Source: Mactra quadrangularis (taxonomy: Eukaryota; Mollusca; Bivalvia; Venerida; Mactridae). From it: a stretch of 64,000 nt of DNA. The DNA is taken from positions 60,321,395-60,385,394 of the forward strand of contig CM046307.1 of the NCBI GenBank assembly GCA_025267735.1, given 5' to 3'. The notes below the pieces were generated by a model that did no database searches, had not been told where the DNA came from, and worked only from the letters and a program-made list of their open reading frames with translations. This document shows positions 52,101 to 60,079 of the stretch, in pieces; position 1 is the stretch's first letter, and every line of letters starts with the position of its first letter. Made by a program: the position numbers and the translations under genes.

Positions 52101-52204
52101 TATCTGCTGTTTCCAAGTTATCCATACAGGAGGCCAAGCAAGCCTTGTACGACAAACCTGTCATTCGTACCGCCATAGCTGATGTTCTCAAAAGACTAAA
52201 TTAA
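22679..52204 (+). CDS. GCKR: Glucokinase regulatory protein (GCKR), two-SIS-domain sugar-phosphate binding protein, 19 exons, 569 aa
   Basis: GCKR binds fructose phosphates and, in vertebrates, inhibits and retains glucokinase in the nucleus; it descends from MurQ-type N-acetylmuramate-6-phosphate etherases. Exons: 22679-22745, 23259-23320, 23836-23904, 24516-24587, 24973-25046, 36298-36364, 37278-37423, 38556-38596, 39492-39559, 40603-40715, 42401-42499, 44088-44185, 47186-47262, 47817-47901, 48912-48982, 49327-49529, 50546-50585, 50901-51035, 52082-52204. Phases are continuous over 1710 nt, ending in TAA. Motifs: phosphate loop SGCGTSGR (residues 77-84), GLSAPYVAGQ and PVLVGFNPEHLAR (exon 7), family signature GSSRMKSGSATK (228-239), second SIS core KIYYLGNDSLALMGLID (exon 12), and the C-terminal helical lid ending in VLKRLN. 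Human GCKR is 625 aa; this one has a shorter N-terminus and C-terminal tail. Whether the invertebrate protein controls a hexokinase is not known from sequence. A polyadenylation signal AATAAA lies at 52229-52234. Confidence 0.95.
24303..24470 (+). repeat. Possible tRNA-derived SINE, another type
   Basis: Starts with a tRNA-like segment, box A-like ACGCTCAGTCGGCAGC and box B GGTTCGAATCT, followed by a body with CAGTCATTCTCCCG. It lies just upstream of GCKR exon 4. No second copy is in the window. Confidence 0.5.
26056..26091 (+). other. Candidate 36-nt in-frame cassette exon in GCKR intron 5
   Basis: Between an AG (26054-26055) and a strong donor GTAAGT (26092-26097) lies a 36-nt segment that enters and leaves in exactly the phase of the exon 5/exon 6 junction (phase 2). 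Included, it would add NSLLTNGAVAAS without a stop and restore the same downstream residues. The better-looking acceptor TTTCAG four bases upstream would give an immediate TAG. Vertebrate GCKR has no insertion here as I recall it, so this is a guess at an alternative exon. Confidence 0.25.
27570..27650. repeat. CA/CACG-rich simple repeat
   Basis: Imperfect ACACAC and CACGCACG runs in GCKR intron 5; the 98-codon minus-strand frame across it is an artefact. Confidence 0.85.
29373..29776. mobile_element. hAT-like MITE with 8-bp target duplication
   Basis: 404 bp beginning CAGGGCTGGAATTTAA and ending TTTAATTCGAGCACTG, flanked by the exact 8-bp duplication AACGTAAT (29365-29372 and 29777-29784). 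The CAGGG end and 8-bp duplication fit hAT elements. It carries internal inverted ACTCGCAAA motifs and lies directly upstream of the nested sulfotransferase gene. Confidence 0.85.
29815..29876 (+). other. Probable 5'UTR segment of the nested sulfotransferase gene
   Basis: A pyrimidine-rich tract ending in CAG at 29814 precedes this short A-rich leader, consistent with a 5'UTR exon spliced to the intronless coding region. The acceptor lies only 38 bases downstream of a hAT-like MITE (29373-29776), so the transcript start may lie in or beyond that element. Inferred from splice-site appearance only. Confidence 0.4.
29877..30947 (+). CDS. Heparan sulfate 3-O-sulfotransferase-like type II membrane protein, single exon, nested in GCKR intron 5
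   Basis: 356 aa. Family members move sulfate from PAPS to glucosamine residues of heparan sulfate in the Golgi lumen. Seen: short basic N-terminus, one membrane anchor (about residues 11-29), stem, then the sulfotransferase domain with 5'-phosphosulfate loop VAKCGT (101-106), 3'-phosphate motif VREPAARLLSD (185-195), and the family C-terminus with a cysteine pair (299, 311), GVNRGR (313-318), YYRPHSENLFRILGRRFDW. Odd: the stretch that carries the catalytic glutamate in HS3ST enzymes (KEVHFFD-like) reads KNPYQFP (about 123-129), and the EKTPAYF block reads VLKADSF. The protein may therefore be inactive or act on another acceptor. The ATG at 29877 is the first in frame. A splice acceptor (TTTCAG ending 29814) suggests an upstream non-coding exon. 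The gene lies on the same strand as its host GCKR. Confidence 0.85.
   Translation: MIKKRNKKKDFLWMFLISVTLIVYMVLVTPENEWTNNQIVVEKKPRVNVVARTTNKIVDWKMINVVEKVREEVEYIHNINYEIQERDQCVKNLPDVMIVGVAKCGTMELVDFMSIHPNIVSKKNPYQFPSEVFRNTTGHFKIIKEMPCKYSDQLSVLKADSFLGEPEKPQELFNMNPNLKIIAMVREPAARLLSDLTFFMENTLNRTQIKDSKELKEFIRKIKNEPEEEAIFQVRQSIYDEGIQRYLEVFREDQILIIDSDEFKSNAIKVLNIVEQFLGIKSFISDEHLVYNEEKQFYCIRKMTLKQTMVCYGVNRGRMETRVIFDKSDIKALQNYYRPHSENLFRILGRRFDWFD
34092..35578. mobile_element. Fold-back Harbinger-like element interrupted by a second element
   Basis: Left arm (about 34190-34370) and right arm (about 35405-35575) are inverted copies of some 180 bp (shared GGTGATAGATCGGTTG, CCAGTTAAGAACGGAACCGA). Outer ends CACCCTGGTTACAC and GTGTAACCGGGCCC are flanked by TAA (34089-34091, 35579-35581). 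Without the inner insertion it would be about 790 bp. Confidence 0.7.
34425..35118. mobile_element. Harbinger-like MITE with perfect 25-bp inverted ends, nested
   Basis: Termini begin TGCTAGGTTTACATCTGGCC and match as perfect inverted repeats over 25 bp, with TTA on both sides (34422-34424, 35119-35121). The 694-bp interior is a degenerate array of CGTAACAGAACGTGG-like words. A 167-codon open frame on the minus strand follows from this low complexity and is not a gene. Confidence 0.85.
36502..36690. mobile_element. Fold-back MITE, family I, truncated copy
   Basis: Left terminus TACGGAGCCCCTAAAGTGAC as in the complete copy at 63083-63315, then repeated AACGAAATAATTATTTCG palindromes; the right terminus is missing. 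Confidence 0.7.
37096..37190. repeat. AAT trinucleotide microsatellite
   Basis: About 90 bases of (AAT)n, nearly pure over its centre, in GCKR intron 6. Confidence 0.95.
37446..37693. mobile_element. Tc1/mariner-like MITE
   Basis: 248 bp, ends CAGTGCCATCAAAAAGTACT and AGAACTTTTGGAAGGCACTG (inverted), each flanked by TA. It lies in GCKR intron 7, about 20 bases after exon 7. Confidence 0.7.
38028..38246 (-). repeat. tRNA-derived SINE, family A, copy 3
   Basis: Reverse-oriented copy in GCKR intron 7. It has the best-preserved head: box A TGGCCGAGCGGTTA and box B GGTTCAAATCC read on the minus strand. Confidence 0.8.
39162..39470. mobile_element. Double-palindromic fold-back MITE, family J
   Basis: 309 bp starting CTGTTCAATTACCC and ending GGGTGATTGAACAG, with inverted arms of about 65 bp (ACGTTCCAAAACGTT, CTCCTCGGCCATTC) and a second inner palindrome around ATATACGATCGTTTAGGC. 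A scrap of the same arm lies at 60957-60992. Confidence 0.75.
39738..39805. mobile_element. Harbinger-like MITE, family G, fragment
   Basis: Only one end is present (GGCCACAACGAGTTGATCAT through CGCACCTTAATTTTGAC), preceded by TTA. It lies in GCKR intron 9. Confidence 0.65.
40084..40254. mobile_element. MITE family H, copy 1
   Basis: Inverted ends GTCTACAAAATCAGTGGGTG and CTAATTTCGTAGAC, with repeated GGGCAACCA words inside. Other copies lie at 42660-42805 and 59930-60079. Confidence 0.75.
42660..42805. mobile_element. MITE family H, copy 2
   Basis: Best-preserved ends: GTCTACGAAATTAG and CTTATTTCGTAGAC. It is 160 bases after GCKR exon 11. Confidence 0.75.
43330..43640. repeat. 82-bp tandem repeat in GCKR intron 11
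   Basis: About 3.7 copies of an 82- to 83-bp unit containing TGTGATAGGGGTTTATCACT and GTATGCTACTTCTCGGACCG; the phrase GACCAGTATGC recurs at 43389 and 43471 and as GACAAGTATGC at 43554. Units contain short inverted GTGATA/TATCAC pairs. Confidence 0.9.
44604..44706. mobile_element. Short inverted-repeat element
   Basis: CTACAGAGGGTGATA at left and TATCACCCTCTGTAG at right are perfect 15-bp inverted ends over 103 bp. Confidence 0.6.
45392..45571. mobile_element. Near-perfect palindromic element
   Basis: Arms of about 55 bp, inverted (GTTTGGGGAACAGTCAAAAC at left, its complement at right; then CGAGGTATCAGGGACAAC), around a short loop; outer ACACTTATT / AATAAGTGT. DNA of this kind would extrude a hairpin of about 75 bp. 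Confidence 0.7.
45575..46060. mobile_element. Inverted-end element adjoining the palindrome
   Basis: ATTACCTAATGC at left and GCATTAGGTAAT at right are perfect 12-bp inverted ends. Inside are direct repeats of ACAGTTCGCACGTGAGGGCA. It may be part of one composite element with 45392-45571. Confidence 0.5.
46457..46843. mobile_element. Tc1/mariner-like MITE, second type
   Basis: Ends ACAAGTACCAACCGAAAGTT with TGGAGACA and TGTCTCCA with AACTTTTGGTGGGTACTGTA form an inverted repeat of about 30 bp. Related single ends are at 13072-13092 and 18449-18470. It lies in GCKR intron 12. Confidence 0.65.
47016..47044. repeat. TTCTG pentanucleotide microsatellite
   Basis: Five to six tandem TTCTG units in GCKR intron 12. 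Confidence 0.9.
48682..48835 (+). repeat. Family B SINE, 3' body fragment
   Basis: Opposite orientation to the other copies. Only the half without the tRNA head is present (TGACTGACTGGTGTTATATG to GCGTTAAACCCAGCAAA), so it is a 5'-truncated insertion in GCKR intron 14. Confidence 0.65.
51157..51624. mobile_element. Inverted-end element with a short conserved-looking frame
   Basis: TGGACCGACTTGATTTG and CAAATCAAGTCGGTCCA are perfect 17-bp inverted ends over 468 bp. Inside, 51261-51389 is a 42-codon frame, MASIPVAVVVSQIISEVM followed by ISDNEDDDALLLQQ, resembling the acidic N-terminus of Harbinger-type transposases (inference). It lies in GCKR intron 18. Confidence 0.65.
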
Positions 52205-52685
52205 TAGACATTTTAACAATTCTTCTAAAATAAAAATTACATCTTAAAACAGCCATCTTTGTGACTTCATGATTTACTAGAATTAAGGTATATTAATATC
52301 AGGTCCAATATCAAGCAAACTTCAAGCCATTAACTCCACTTTCCAACAATAACTCCAAGTACTGTCCAAAGCACTTTACGCAGATAACCATGGGGCCGCC
52401 CTTGAACATTAACATCAAAATCTTGATTTTCATTACAAACTAACGGAAGTCATTTGGTCATTCGTGAAAGACGTGATTTTAATCGAAAATCTATGTTATT
52501 ATATTGATTACAGCTGTTTGTACTGAAGAATCGATCGGATTTTCAAAATTTTAAATAAAAGGCAGTGTCTTTTAAATAAATAAAATACTGTACTATGAAT
52601 CTTTTACAATATATATAGGTAATCATTGCTATTCAAATCATCTCTGATCTGATCAGAGATGATGATCGATTTTCTAAACCATTTT
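52205..52685 (+). other. GCKR 3'UTR and 3' flank
   Basis: AATAAA at 52229-52234, just 25 bases after the stop codon, is a plausible cleavage signal. The remaining roughly 450 bases are AT-rich with no open frame of interest and lead into the large tandem-repeat element. Confidence 0.6.
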
Positions 52686-55600
52686 TTATACGCCCGTTTT
52701 GAAAAAACGGTCGTATTATGTTATGCTGTTGTCCGTCTGTCCGTCTGTCCGTGGACAATTGCTTGTCCGGATGATAACTTAAGAAAGAATGCACCTAGGT
52801 TCCTCAAATTTTATGTGTGGATAGCCCTTGGGTGGAGGAGGTTCCCTATTGATTTTGAGACCCCAGGGTCAAAGGTCAAGGTCACTGGGACTTAAAATTG
52901 GTAAAACTTGTCCAGACAATAACTCAATAACCACTGTACCTAGGTTCACAAAATTTTATGTAAGAGTAGCCCATGTGTCAAAGATGTTCCCTTTTTGTTT
53001 TGGGGCCCCTGGGTCAAAGGTCGAGGTCACACGGGCATCATATGGGAAAAAACTTGTACGGACAATAACTGAACAACCAATCTACCTAGGTTCACAAAAT
53101 TTTATGTGAGAGTAGCCCATGTGTCAAGGATGTTCCCGGTTTAAGGGCCGCTGGTTCAAAGGTCAAGGTCACATGGTCATCATATTTAAAAACCTTGTCA
53201 GGACGATAACTCAACAATGCCAGTACCTAGGTTCACAAAATTTTATGTGAAGGTATCCCATGTGTCAAGGATGTGCCCTATAGGTTTATAGGGCCCCAGG
53301 TTCAAAGGTCAAGGTCACAGAGGCATCATATGGAAAACTTTGTCTGGACAATAACTGAACCACTTATGTACCTAAGTTCACCAAATTTTATGTGAGAGTA
53401 GCCCATGTGTCAAGGATATGCCTTGTAGGTTTTGGGGCCCCTGGGTCAAAGGTCAAGGTCACAGGGGCATCATATTGAAAAACATTGTCCGGGTAATAAC
53501 TCGACAATGACTGTACCTAGGTTCACCAAATTTCATGTGAGAGTAGCCCATGTGTCAAAGATGTGCCTTATCAGTTTGGGGGAAACAGGGTTAAGTTTAA
53601 ACCTTCAACCAGAAGATATAAAATTACCAAGCAGTGACTTCAAATGTTCAATCAATATGTAAATGAAGTCAAAATGGCAAGCAATGAAAATCTTGTCCGG
53701 ACAATAACTGAAATACCAATGTACCTAGGTTCACCAAATTTGATGTGAGAGTAGCCCTTGTGTCAAGGATATGCCCTATTGGTTTTGGGGCTCCTGGGTC
53801 AAAGGTCAAGGTCACAGGGGCATCATATTGAAAAACCTTGTCCAGACAATAACTCAACAATGACTGTACCTAGGTTCACAAAATTTTATGTGAAGGTAGC
53901 CCATTTGTCAAAGATGTTCTCTATGGGTTTTGGGGCCCCAGGTTCAAAGGTCAAGGTCACAGAGGCATCATATGGAAAAATTTTGTCCAGACTATAACTG
54001 AACCACCAATGTACCTAGGTTCACCAAATTTTATGTGAGAGTAGCCCATGTGTCAAGGATATGCCCTGAAGGTTTTGGAGCCCCTGGGTCAAAGGTCAAG
54101 GTCACAGGGGCATCATATTGAAAAACATTGTCCGGGTAATAACTCAACAATGACTGTACCTAGGTTCACCAAATTTCATGTGAGAGTTGCCCATGTGTCA
54201 AGGATGTGCCTTATAAGTTTTTGGGAAACAGGGTTAAGTTTAAACCTTCAACCAGAAGATATCAAATTACCAAGCAGTGACTTCAAATGTTCAATCAATA
54301 TGTTAATGAAGTCAAAATGGCAAGCAATGAAAATCTTGTCCGGACAATAACTGAAATACCAATGTACCTAGGTTCACCAAATTTGATGTGAGAGTAGCCC
54401 TTGTGTCAATGATATGCCCTATTGATTTTTGGGCTCCTGGGTGAAAGGTCAAGGTCACAGGGGCATCATCTTGAAAAACCTTGTCCAGACAATAACTCAA
54501 CAACGACTGTACCTAGGTTCACAAAATTTCGTGTGAAGGAAGCCCTTGTTTCAAGGATGTGTCCTATAGGTTTTGGGGCCCCAGGTTCAAAGGTCAAGGT
54601 CACAGAGGCATCATATGGAAAAAAATTGTCCAGACAATAACTGAACCACCAATGTACCTAGGTTCACCAAATTTTATGTGAGAGTAGCTCATGTGTCAAG
54701 GATATGCCCTAAAGGTTTTGGGGGCCCTGGGTCAAAGGTCAAGGTCACAGGGGCATTATATTGAAAAACATTGTCTGGGTAATAACTCAACAATGACTGT
54801 ACCTAAGTTCACCAAATTTTATGTGAGAGTAGCCCATGTGTCAAGGATGTTCTCTATTGGTTTTGGGGCCCCTTGGTCAAGCTTAAACCTTCAACCAGAA
54901 GATATCAAATTACCAAGCAGTGACTTCAAATGTTCAATTAATATGTTAATAAAGTCAAAATGGCAAACATTTGAAATTATGCTATATTTAATAAGTAACA
55001 TGAAATTAGTCCACCAAATTTTATGTGAGGGTAGCCCATGTGTCAAGGTTGTTCCCTATTGGTTTTGAGGCCCCTGGGTCAAAGGTCAAGGTCACCGGGG
55101 CATCATATGGAAAAACCTTGTCCGGACAATAACTTTACAATGATTGTTCCTAGGTAAACAATTTTATGTGGATCAGCCCATTTGTCAAGGAGTAATGTGT
55201 TGATAGCTGTTTGGTAGAGGATGTTCCCTTTTGATTTGGAGACCCCAGGATCAAAAGTCAAAGTCACTGGGACTTAATTCATATGGAAACATTTTCCGGA
55301 CTATAACTAAATAATGATTGTACCTAGGTTCACCGAATTTTATTTAGGGGTAGCCTCAATGTCTAGCATATGCCCCTTTGGTTTTAGGCCCCTGGGTCAA
55401 ATGTCAAAGTCACAAGGAAATCATGAGGAAAAACCTTGTCCAACAACCAACTTTATCTAAGATCACCAAATTTTATGTATCAATACTCTTTGGGTCAAGG
55501 GTGAGAACTTTTGGTTCTGAGGCCCCAGGGTCAAGGTCTTTGGAAGTTTGTATGGGAAAACTTTGTGCCAGTGATAACTCAACCATGGTTGTACCTAGGT

Positions 55601-55724
55601 ACTCAAAATCTTTGCTTTGGATAGCCCTCCAGTTAAGGATGGGACCTATTCTGGGGTCATTGGTCAAGGTCACAGGGACTTCATATGAGATAGAACACAG
55701 CATGGACTGCACACGGGCGTATAA
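52686..55724. mobile_element. Inverted-end element containing a 145-bp satellite with 643-bp higher-order repeat
   Basis: Ends TTATACGCCCGT (52686-52697) and ACGGGCGTATAA (55713-55724) are perfect 12-bp inverted repeats. Next to the left end is (GTCC GTCT)n. The interior has about 18 monomers marked by CCTAGGTTCA. Marker spacing is 145 bp, but every fourth is 208 bp (53516-53724, 54159-54367, 54802-55011), giving a 643-bp period. Monomers toward the right end are diverged (138 to 174 bp). The long units carry an extra block (AACCTTCAACCAGAAGATAT). As 145 is not a multiple of 3, the open frames here are incidental. Confidence 0.9.
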
Positions 55725-56673
55725 TGCCCCGCCCAGCAGAGCTCTTGTTATCATGCGCGTTAGTGCACCAAATTAATTATTGTCAAGTTTTAAGTCTTTT
55801 CTTAAATATACATGTATATTTAACTTGCGAATAGCATTGATTAGCTACTTTTTATTTTTAATCTGTTTTATAATATGTTTGTTGAAAAAACTATATTGTA
55901 TAAATGTGTGATAGTTTTAGTTATTAAATATGATTATAGTCTTTTATAACTATATTAAGAGTGGCTATGTACATGGGTTTTTTATATTGTATAATATATA
56001 AGTTTGTATACATGCTGTACATAGATGAGACTTAAATAAAAAAAATGTAATACGGAGAAAATCTACTTGTGGTTCTGAATGATGTCAAACGATCTTGATT
56101 TATGTGGTTCAATTTTCACCTCTAACCTTTGTTTACGTTCAGATAATAAGATAAGACCAATTAATAGAAAACTTTAGAAGCAAATTTCAATGAAATTTTG
56201 ACACATTGATTTACTTAGCATGTTTACGGATCTTTCACTGTCACAGCTATGTCAACCGGTACAATGTGCAAGATTTTACTTAAAGTATTTTATTGCATGG
56301 TTTCATAAGGAGGGGAGGGTCTTAGATATTGTTGTCAAAACTTAAAACCCAACCCATTTGTATATGTCGTGTTGTTATAATTATGATGTATGAGTTGGTA
56401 ATTTTCTCAAACTATTCACTTAAATGGCAAAAAATAACAATTTGTGCATGATGAGCTGTTGATTAATCAAAAACAAAGACAAACACTCCTAGCTAGTGCT
56501 GTTAAATGCACAAGGTCAACATAATTAAATGTCACTGTTTTATTTCATCTTATCAGTTTACATTACATCATTGTGGTACAGTATATAAAGCCATTACACA
56601 TCTAAATCTAAAACATTGTTGTAACACTCATTATTTAGTTCATTTAATTACTGACGGTATTATATCTAAAACT
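55725..56673. other. Intergenic AT-rich stretch upstream of the VWC gene
   Basis: No repeat copy or gene recognised. The promoter of the VWC gene must lie here or just before 56674; a TATATAAAG at 56581-56589 is about 85 bases upstream of the ATG and could be a TATA box. Confidence 0.4.
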
Positions 56674-59556
56674 ATGAAATTCGTTATTTTCTTAGCGTTA
56701 GTGACATATGTATACGCTGCAGCGTTCTACAACCAAGGTAGGCTTTATTACTGGTATTATAAATATTTTTCGGTTATCGTCGGACTTAGTGATTTACTTT
56801 ACTACGAAACTTGGACTGAAATATGTTAGATAATTGTTTATTGTTTTGTTTGTTTGTTTGATTTAACGCCGTAGCTACACATTGTTGGGTCATATAACGG
56901 CGGTCAGTCAACCTACTCACTCCTTCTGGAAAGGCTAGATCTCTGGATTTAGTTGCAGTCTAGTTCCCAGTCGTACTTTGGCAGGTATAACGATAGTGGT
57001 AAGGGGCAGGTAATCCAGGCTATGAATTTAGCTGTTAACCAACTGCTAAGTGCATACTTTCGTCAGTGACTGACAACTGCCCCACATAATTAAAAATCAT
57101 TGGTAGGAGGGAGAATGGCCGTATAAATAATTTCATGACCAAGCTCCTAGAAAGTATGCTCCGCCCGGGAATCGAACCCACGACCCCTCGATCACTAGAC
57201 TTGCGTGCTACCAACTGAGCTTGCCGGGCGGCTTTGGTAATTGTTTAAAATGGTCAGTAACCCATTTGATATGCACTAGTATTCAATGCCCTCGTGTCGA
57301 GTCAATATTTATTAAATGATAACCCATAGACATACGTAAATTATTTCTTAATGAAACATATCTCTATTTGGACAAATTTGGTAATCCTCGCACACTATTA
57401 TGCAGGTGTATGTCAAAATCGATTTCTTTTTCCGCTTCTTACGTATTCACGTATGTGAAAGTCAGACAACTATAAATTCACATACTATTGGAGTTGAGAA
57501 TAATGTCAAACGTCTGTCTGAACATTTCTTGCCATTTTAATAGTAACTTTGTCAATCAAACCACAGGAGCTTGACATTCTGTACAGAAGTTCGAAAGACT
57601 CTCTCCTTTTTATTATAATCTATCTACATGTTACTCCCGAACAATCAATTCTGACTAGGACTGGGAGACGCTTGTCAGGAAAACTGTGTTAAAAGTATTA
57701 AGTGCTTATTAAAAGATAGAAAGATAAAAAAATAAAAGATGAGAAATAGTGCAAGAATAACAACATACTGGGGGTGGGGGCTAGAAGGTGACTGTCGCCA
57801 GTCTGTCCTTGAAGGCATCCAGGCTGGGACTGGATTGGACCTGGTATGGAAGGCTATTCCAATACTAGTACCTGAGAGTTCTAGGGAAGTATGAGTTTAG
57901 GTCAGGAGAATAAGAATGAGGGAATTTTTAAACAATGATACAGAATGTCAAGCTCCTGTGATCAAACAATAAAACGATTTAGACGTTAACGCTTTAAAAC
58001 TTGCATCGTTGGAGCAAGCTAAATTAACTGGCAAAATGCCGTTCATCCGCAATAATATTTAAATATCCAGTGGGTGATTCAATTATTTACTACTGGACAG
58101 ACATTAACCAAAATAATATTACAAATAAATAGCGCTATTTCAATACTTTTGGTCATCTCTTGTATTATATAATGCAGGCCCATATTAACTAGTATGTTTT
58201 GGTTTCAGGAGCTTGTCCTACAGGTAGACATGTAAATGAAACATGGTATCCTGCAAATCAATGTATGGAATGTTACTGTGAAGCACAAGGATGGGGTTGC
58301 TATGGGTAACTTATATTCTAATATCAACATATTACCTAGCTATCTTACACTTAATTAGTAAATACTCGACTATTTCTGCAATCTTAGTAGTATATATATA
58401 CATTCGTAGAACAAACCTGGTCCAGTTCAGATAAATTTACATTAAAGAATCATATGCTAATCTAGTTCTCGCTTCCAAACCTTTATAGGCCGTTTTTTTG
58501 ATATTTTGATTTTCATCAGATGCGGCATTAACAGTATTAACACTGGTTCGCTGAAAACCTTAAGCTAAGGCCACAACAAATTGATAATATGTTCTATGGA
58601 TTCGCTCGCACCTTAATTTTGACGGTTTTTACAAAAAAAATTATTTCCTCACTCGCTCATAAAAAGGTCAAACCGCTATATAAAGCAAGTGAATAAAGAC
58701 TTTTTTAATTTTTTTTCTTCGCTCGCTCGCCCCATTTTTTCAGAAAATCCGTAAAACACATGATCAATTTATTGTGGCCTAATGCTGATCAGTACACGCA
58801 TCCATCCATCACTTTAAGGGATGATCAAGGAGTTCTGAATATCGAGTAAACAAATGAAATTATTCCGCTGTAAGAATTTTTTCTTGATGAAAAAGTTTCT
58901 CTACTTATACAACAATTGTCAGATTTTTAAGAGTATACTTAAAATCTTATATTGATTTCATTTACTGATATTAAGACATATCTCGCTAAAAGAATTTATC
59001 TATTGAATGCTGCTCTTGATTGTTCGTGTTTATAGTATGTACAACTTGTAGAAGATCCTTTAGGAAAGTTCTGGGTCATATTTACAGTATTTTTATCGGT
59101 ATATTTGCATAGAAAATGATGAAAAGGGTTTCAAGCGCTTAGGTTTCAAGATGTCCCAAGTTCGAACCCAAACAGGAGCAATGCTAATTTCTTTGAGTTA
59201 GTAATTTACCTGCCTCACTTCACCTATTGTAAAGTAGCACCTGCTAAGGTAGTAAAATTCCGTTGCGTCAATGTTTCGGCTAAAGTAAGCGGAGCAAAGG
59301 GTTCTCAATGGAGATTAAAAGATAGACACCTGCAGCCTGATGATCAGGGGTTATAGCTGTAAAGTCGGTGAACGTGCATTAGCATGAAACTTAGACTATA
59401 AACTGCAATTACAATACTTTAGTTTCCTACAGATTGTGTTTTCTCTATTACAGATGTGGTGTACTTGCACCTGTAGCTGAATGTAATGTGACATCTGATT
59501 TAACGTTACAACATCCTCATTGTTGTCCTAAACTGGTTTGTCCTCATGCTGCATAA
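56674..59556 (+). CDS. Small secreted protein with a single von Willebrand factor C domain, 3 exons, 87 aa
   Basis: Exons 56674-56737, 58209-58305, 59454-59556; phases 1 and 2 join cleanly (264 nt including TAA). The N-terminus MKFVIFLALVTYVYA is a typical signal peptide, with cleavage likely after Ala15. The mature part has ten cysteines: one opening Cys, then the CMECYC (CxxCxC) motif, GCYGC, one middle Cys, and the closing HCCPKLVC (CCxxxxC) motif, the pattern of a complete VWC domain, whereas arthropod Vago-type SVWC proteins have eight. One N-glycosylation sequon (NET) and a second (NVT) are present. Single-domain VWC proteins are extracellular; some are immune or BMP-modulating factors, but the role here is unknown. 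AATAAA lies at 59621-59626. Confidence 0.85.
56839..57233 (-). repeat. tRNA-derived SINE, family B, with internal insertion
   Basis: Lies in intron 1 of the VWC gene. The head is nearly intact (CGCCCGGCAAGCTCAGTTGG). About 80 extra bases at roughly 56952-57030 are absent from the other copies. Confidence 0.75.
57557..57630 (+). pseudogene. Second LINE fragment, opposite orientation
   Basis: CACAGGAGCTTGACATTCTG at 57562-57581 is the inverted copy of 57941-57960 and reads HRSLTFC in the same frame, so the LINE remnant is present in two facing pieces. Confidence 0.55.
57781..57967 (-). pseudogene. LINE ORF2 C-terminal remnant
   Basis: The minus strand reads NSYFPRTLRY, a stop, then WNSLPYQVQSSPSLDAFKDR, LATVTF and stop: the conserved end of LINE reverse-transcriptase proteins (form FFPRTIRxWNSLPxxVxxxxSLxxFKxxL). 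It lies in intron 1 of the VWC gene. Confidence 0.75.
58569..58779. mobile_element. Harbinger-like MITE, family G, copy 2
   Basis: 211 bp, flanked by TAA on both sides (58566-58568, 58780-58782), opposite orientation to copy 1. It lies in intron 2 of the VWC gene. Confidence 0.85.
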
Positions 59557-59929
59557 CTTGTAATGTCCTCTTCTCTTATACTCTTGTATTTCTAATTTTG
59601 TGTTTAACACATCCGTATGGAATAAAATATTTCATCATTTGTAGTAGTGGTGTTCAATATTTTTCTTCTTATCAAATCCAACGAAAAATAAATCAAATTT
59701 AGCGAATACCATTTTCATTTTGAGGAAAGTGAACATAGTGCCTATTTAAATGTTTCCCACATCTGTAAGATAATGCTCTTTAAGGCACTGATGTCGTCAG
59801 AGGTTTGAGTCTAAAACTAATCTTGACAGACCAGGAAATTGCTTTACGGTCGTTTTCATTTAATAAAGTCAAGAGAAAATACGTATCCTGGCGTTTCCGA
59901 TTTTGTTTTCGCAGTCACTCTACGAAATA

Positions 59930-60079
59930 AGTGGGTGTTTGGTTGCCCAGGACAACCACTTTTTATTTCAGGCAACCAACATTTTATTTTGGGCAACCAA
60001 AATTCTGCGAATGAGATATAGTGTTTGTTCTTGAAATGATCTGTTCGGACAGCCACTTTCGTATCCTAAATTCGTAAAC
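59930..60079. mobile_element. MITE family H, copy 3
   Basis: CTACGAAATAAGTGGGTG to CCTAAATTCGTAAAC, in the 3' flank of the VWC gene. Confidence 0.7.

Noticed and set aside
52659..55776. Chain of short open frames with recurring peptide phrases such as VPRFTKFYVRVAHVSKM
   Set aside because: They come from the 145-bp satellite; 145 is not divisible by 3, so the phrase recurs in shifting frames on both strands, with no continuous gene.
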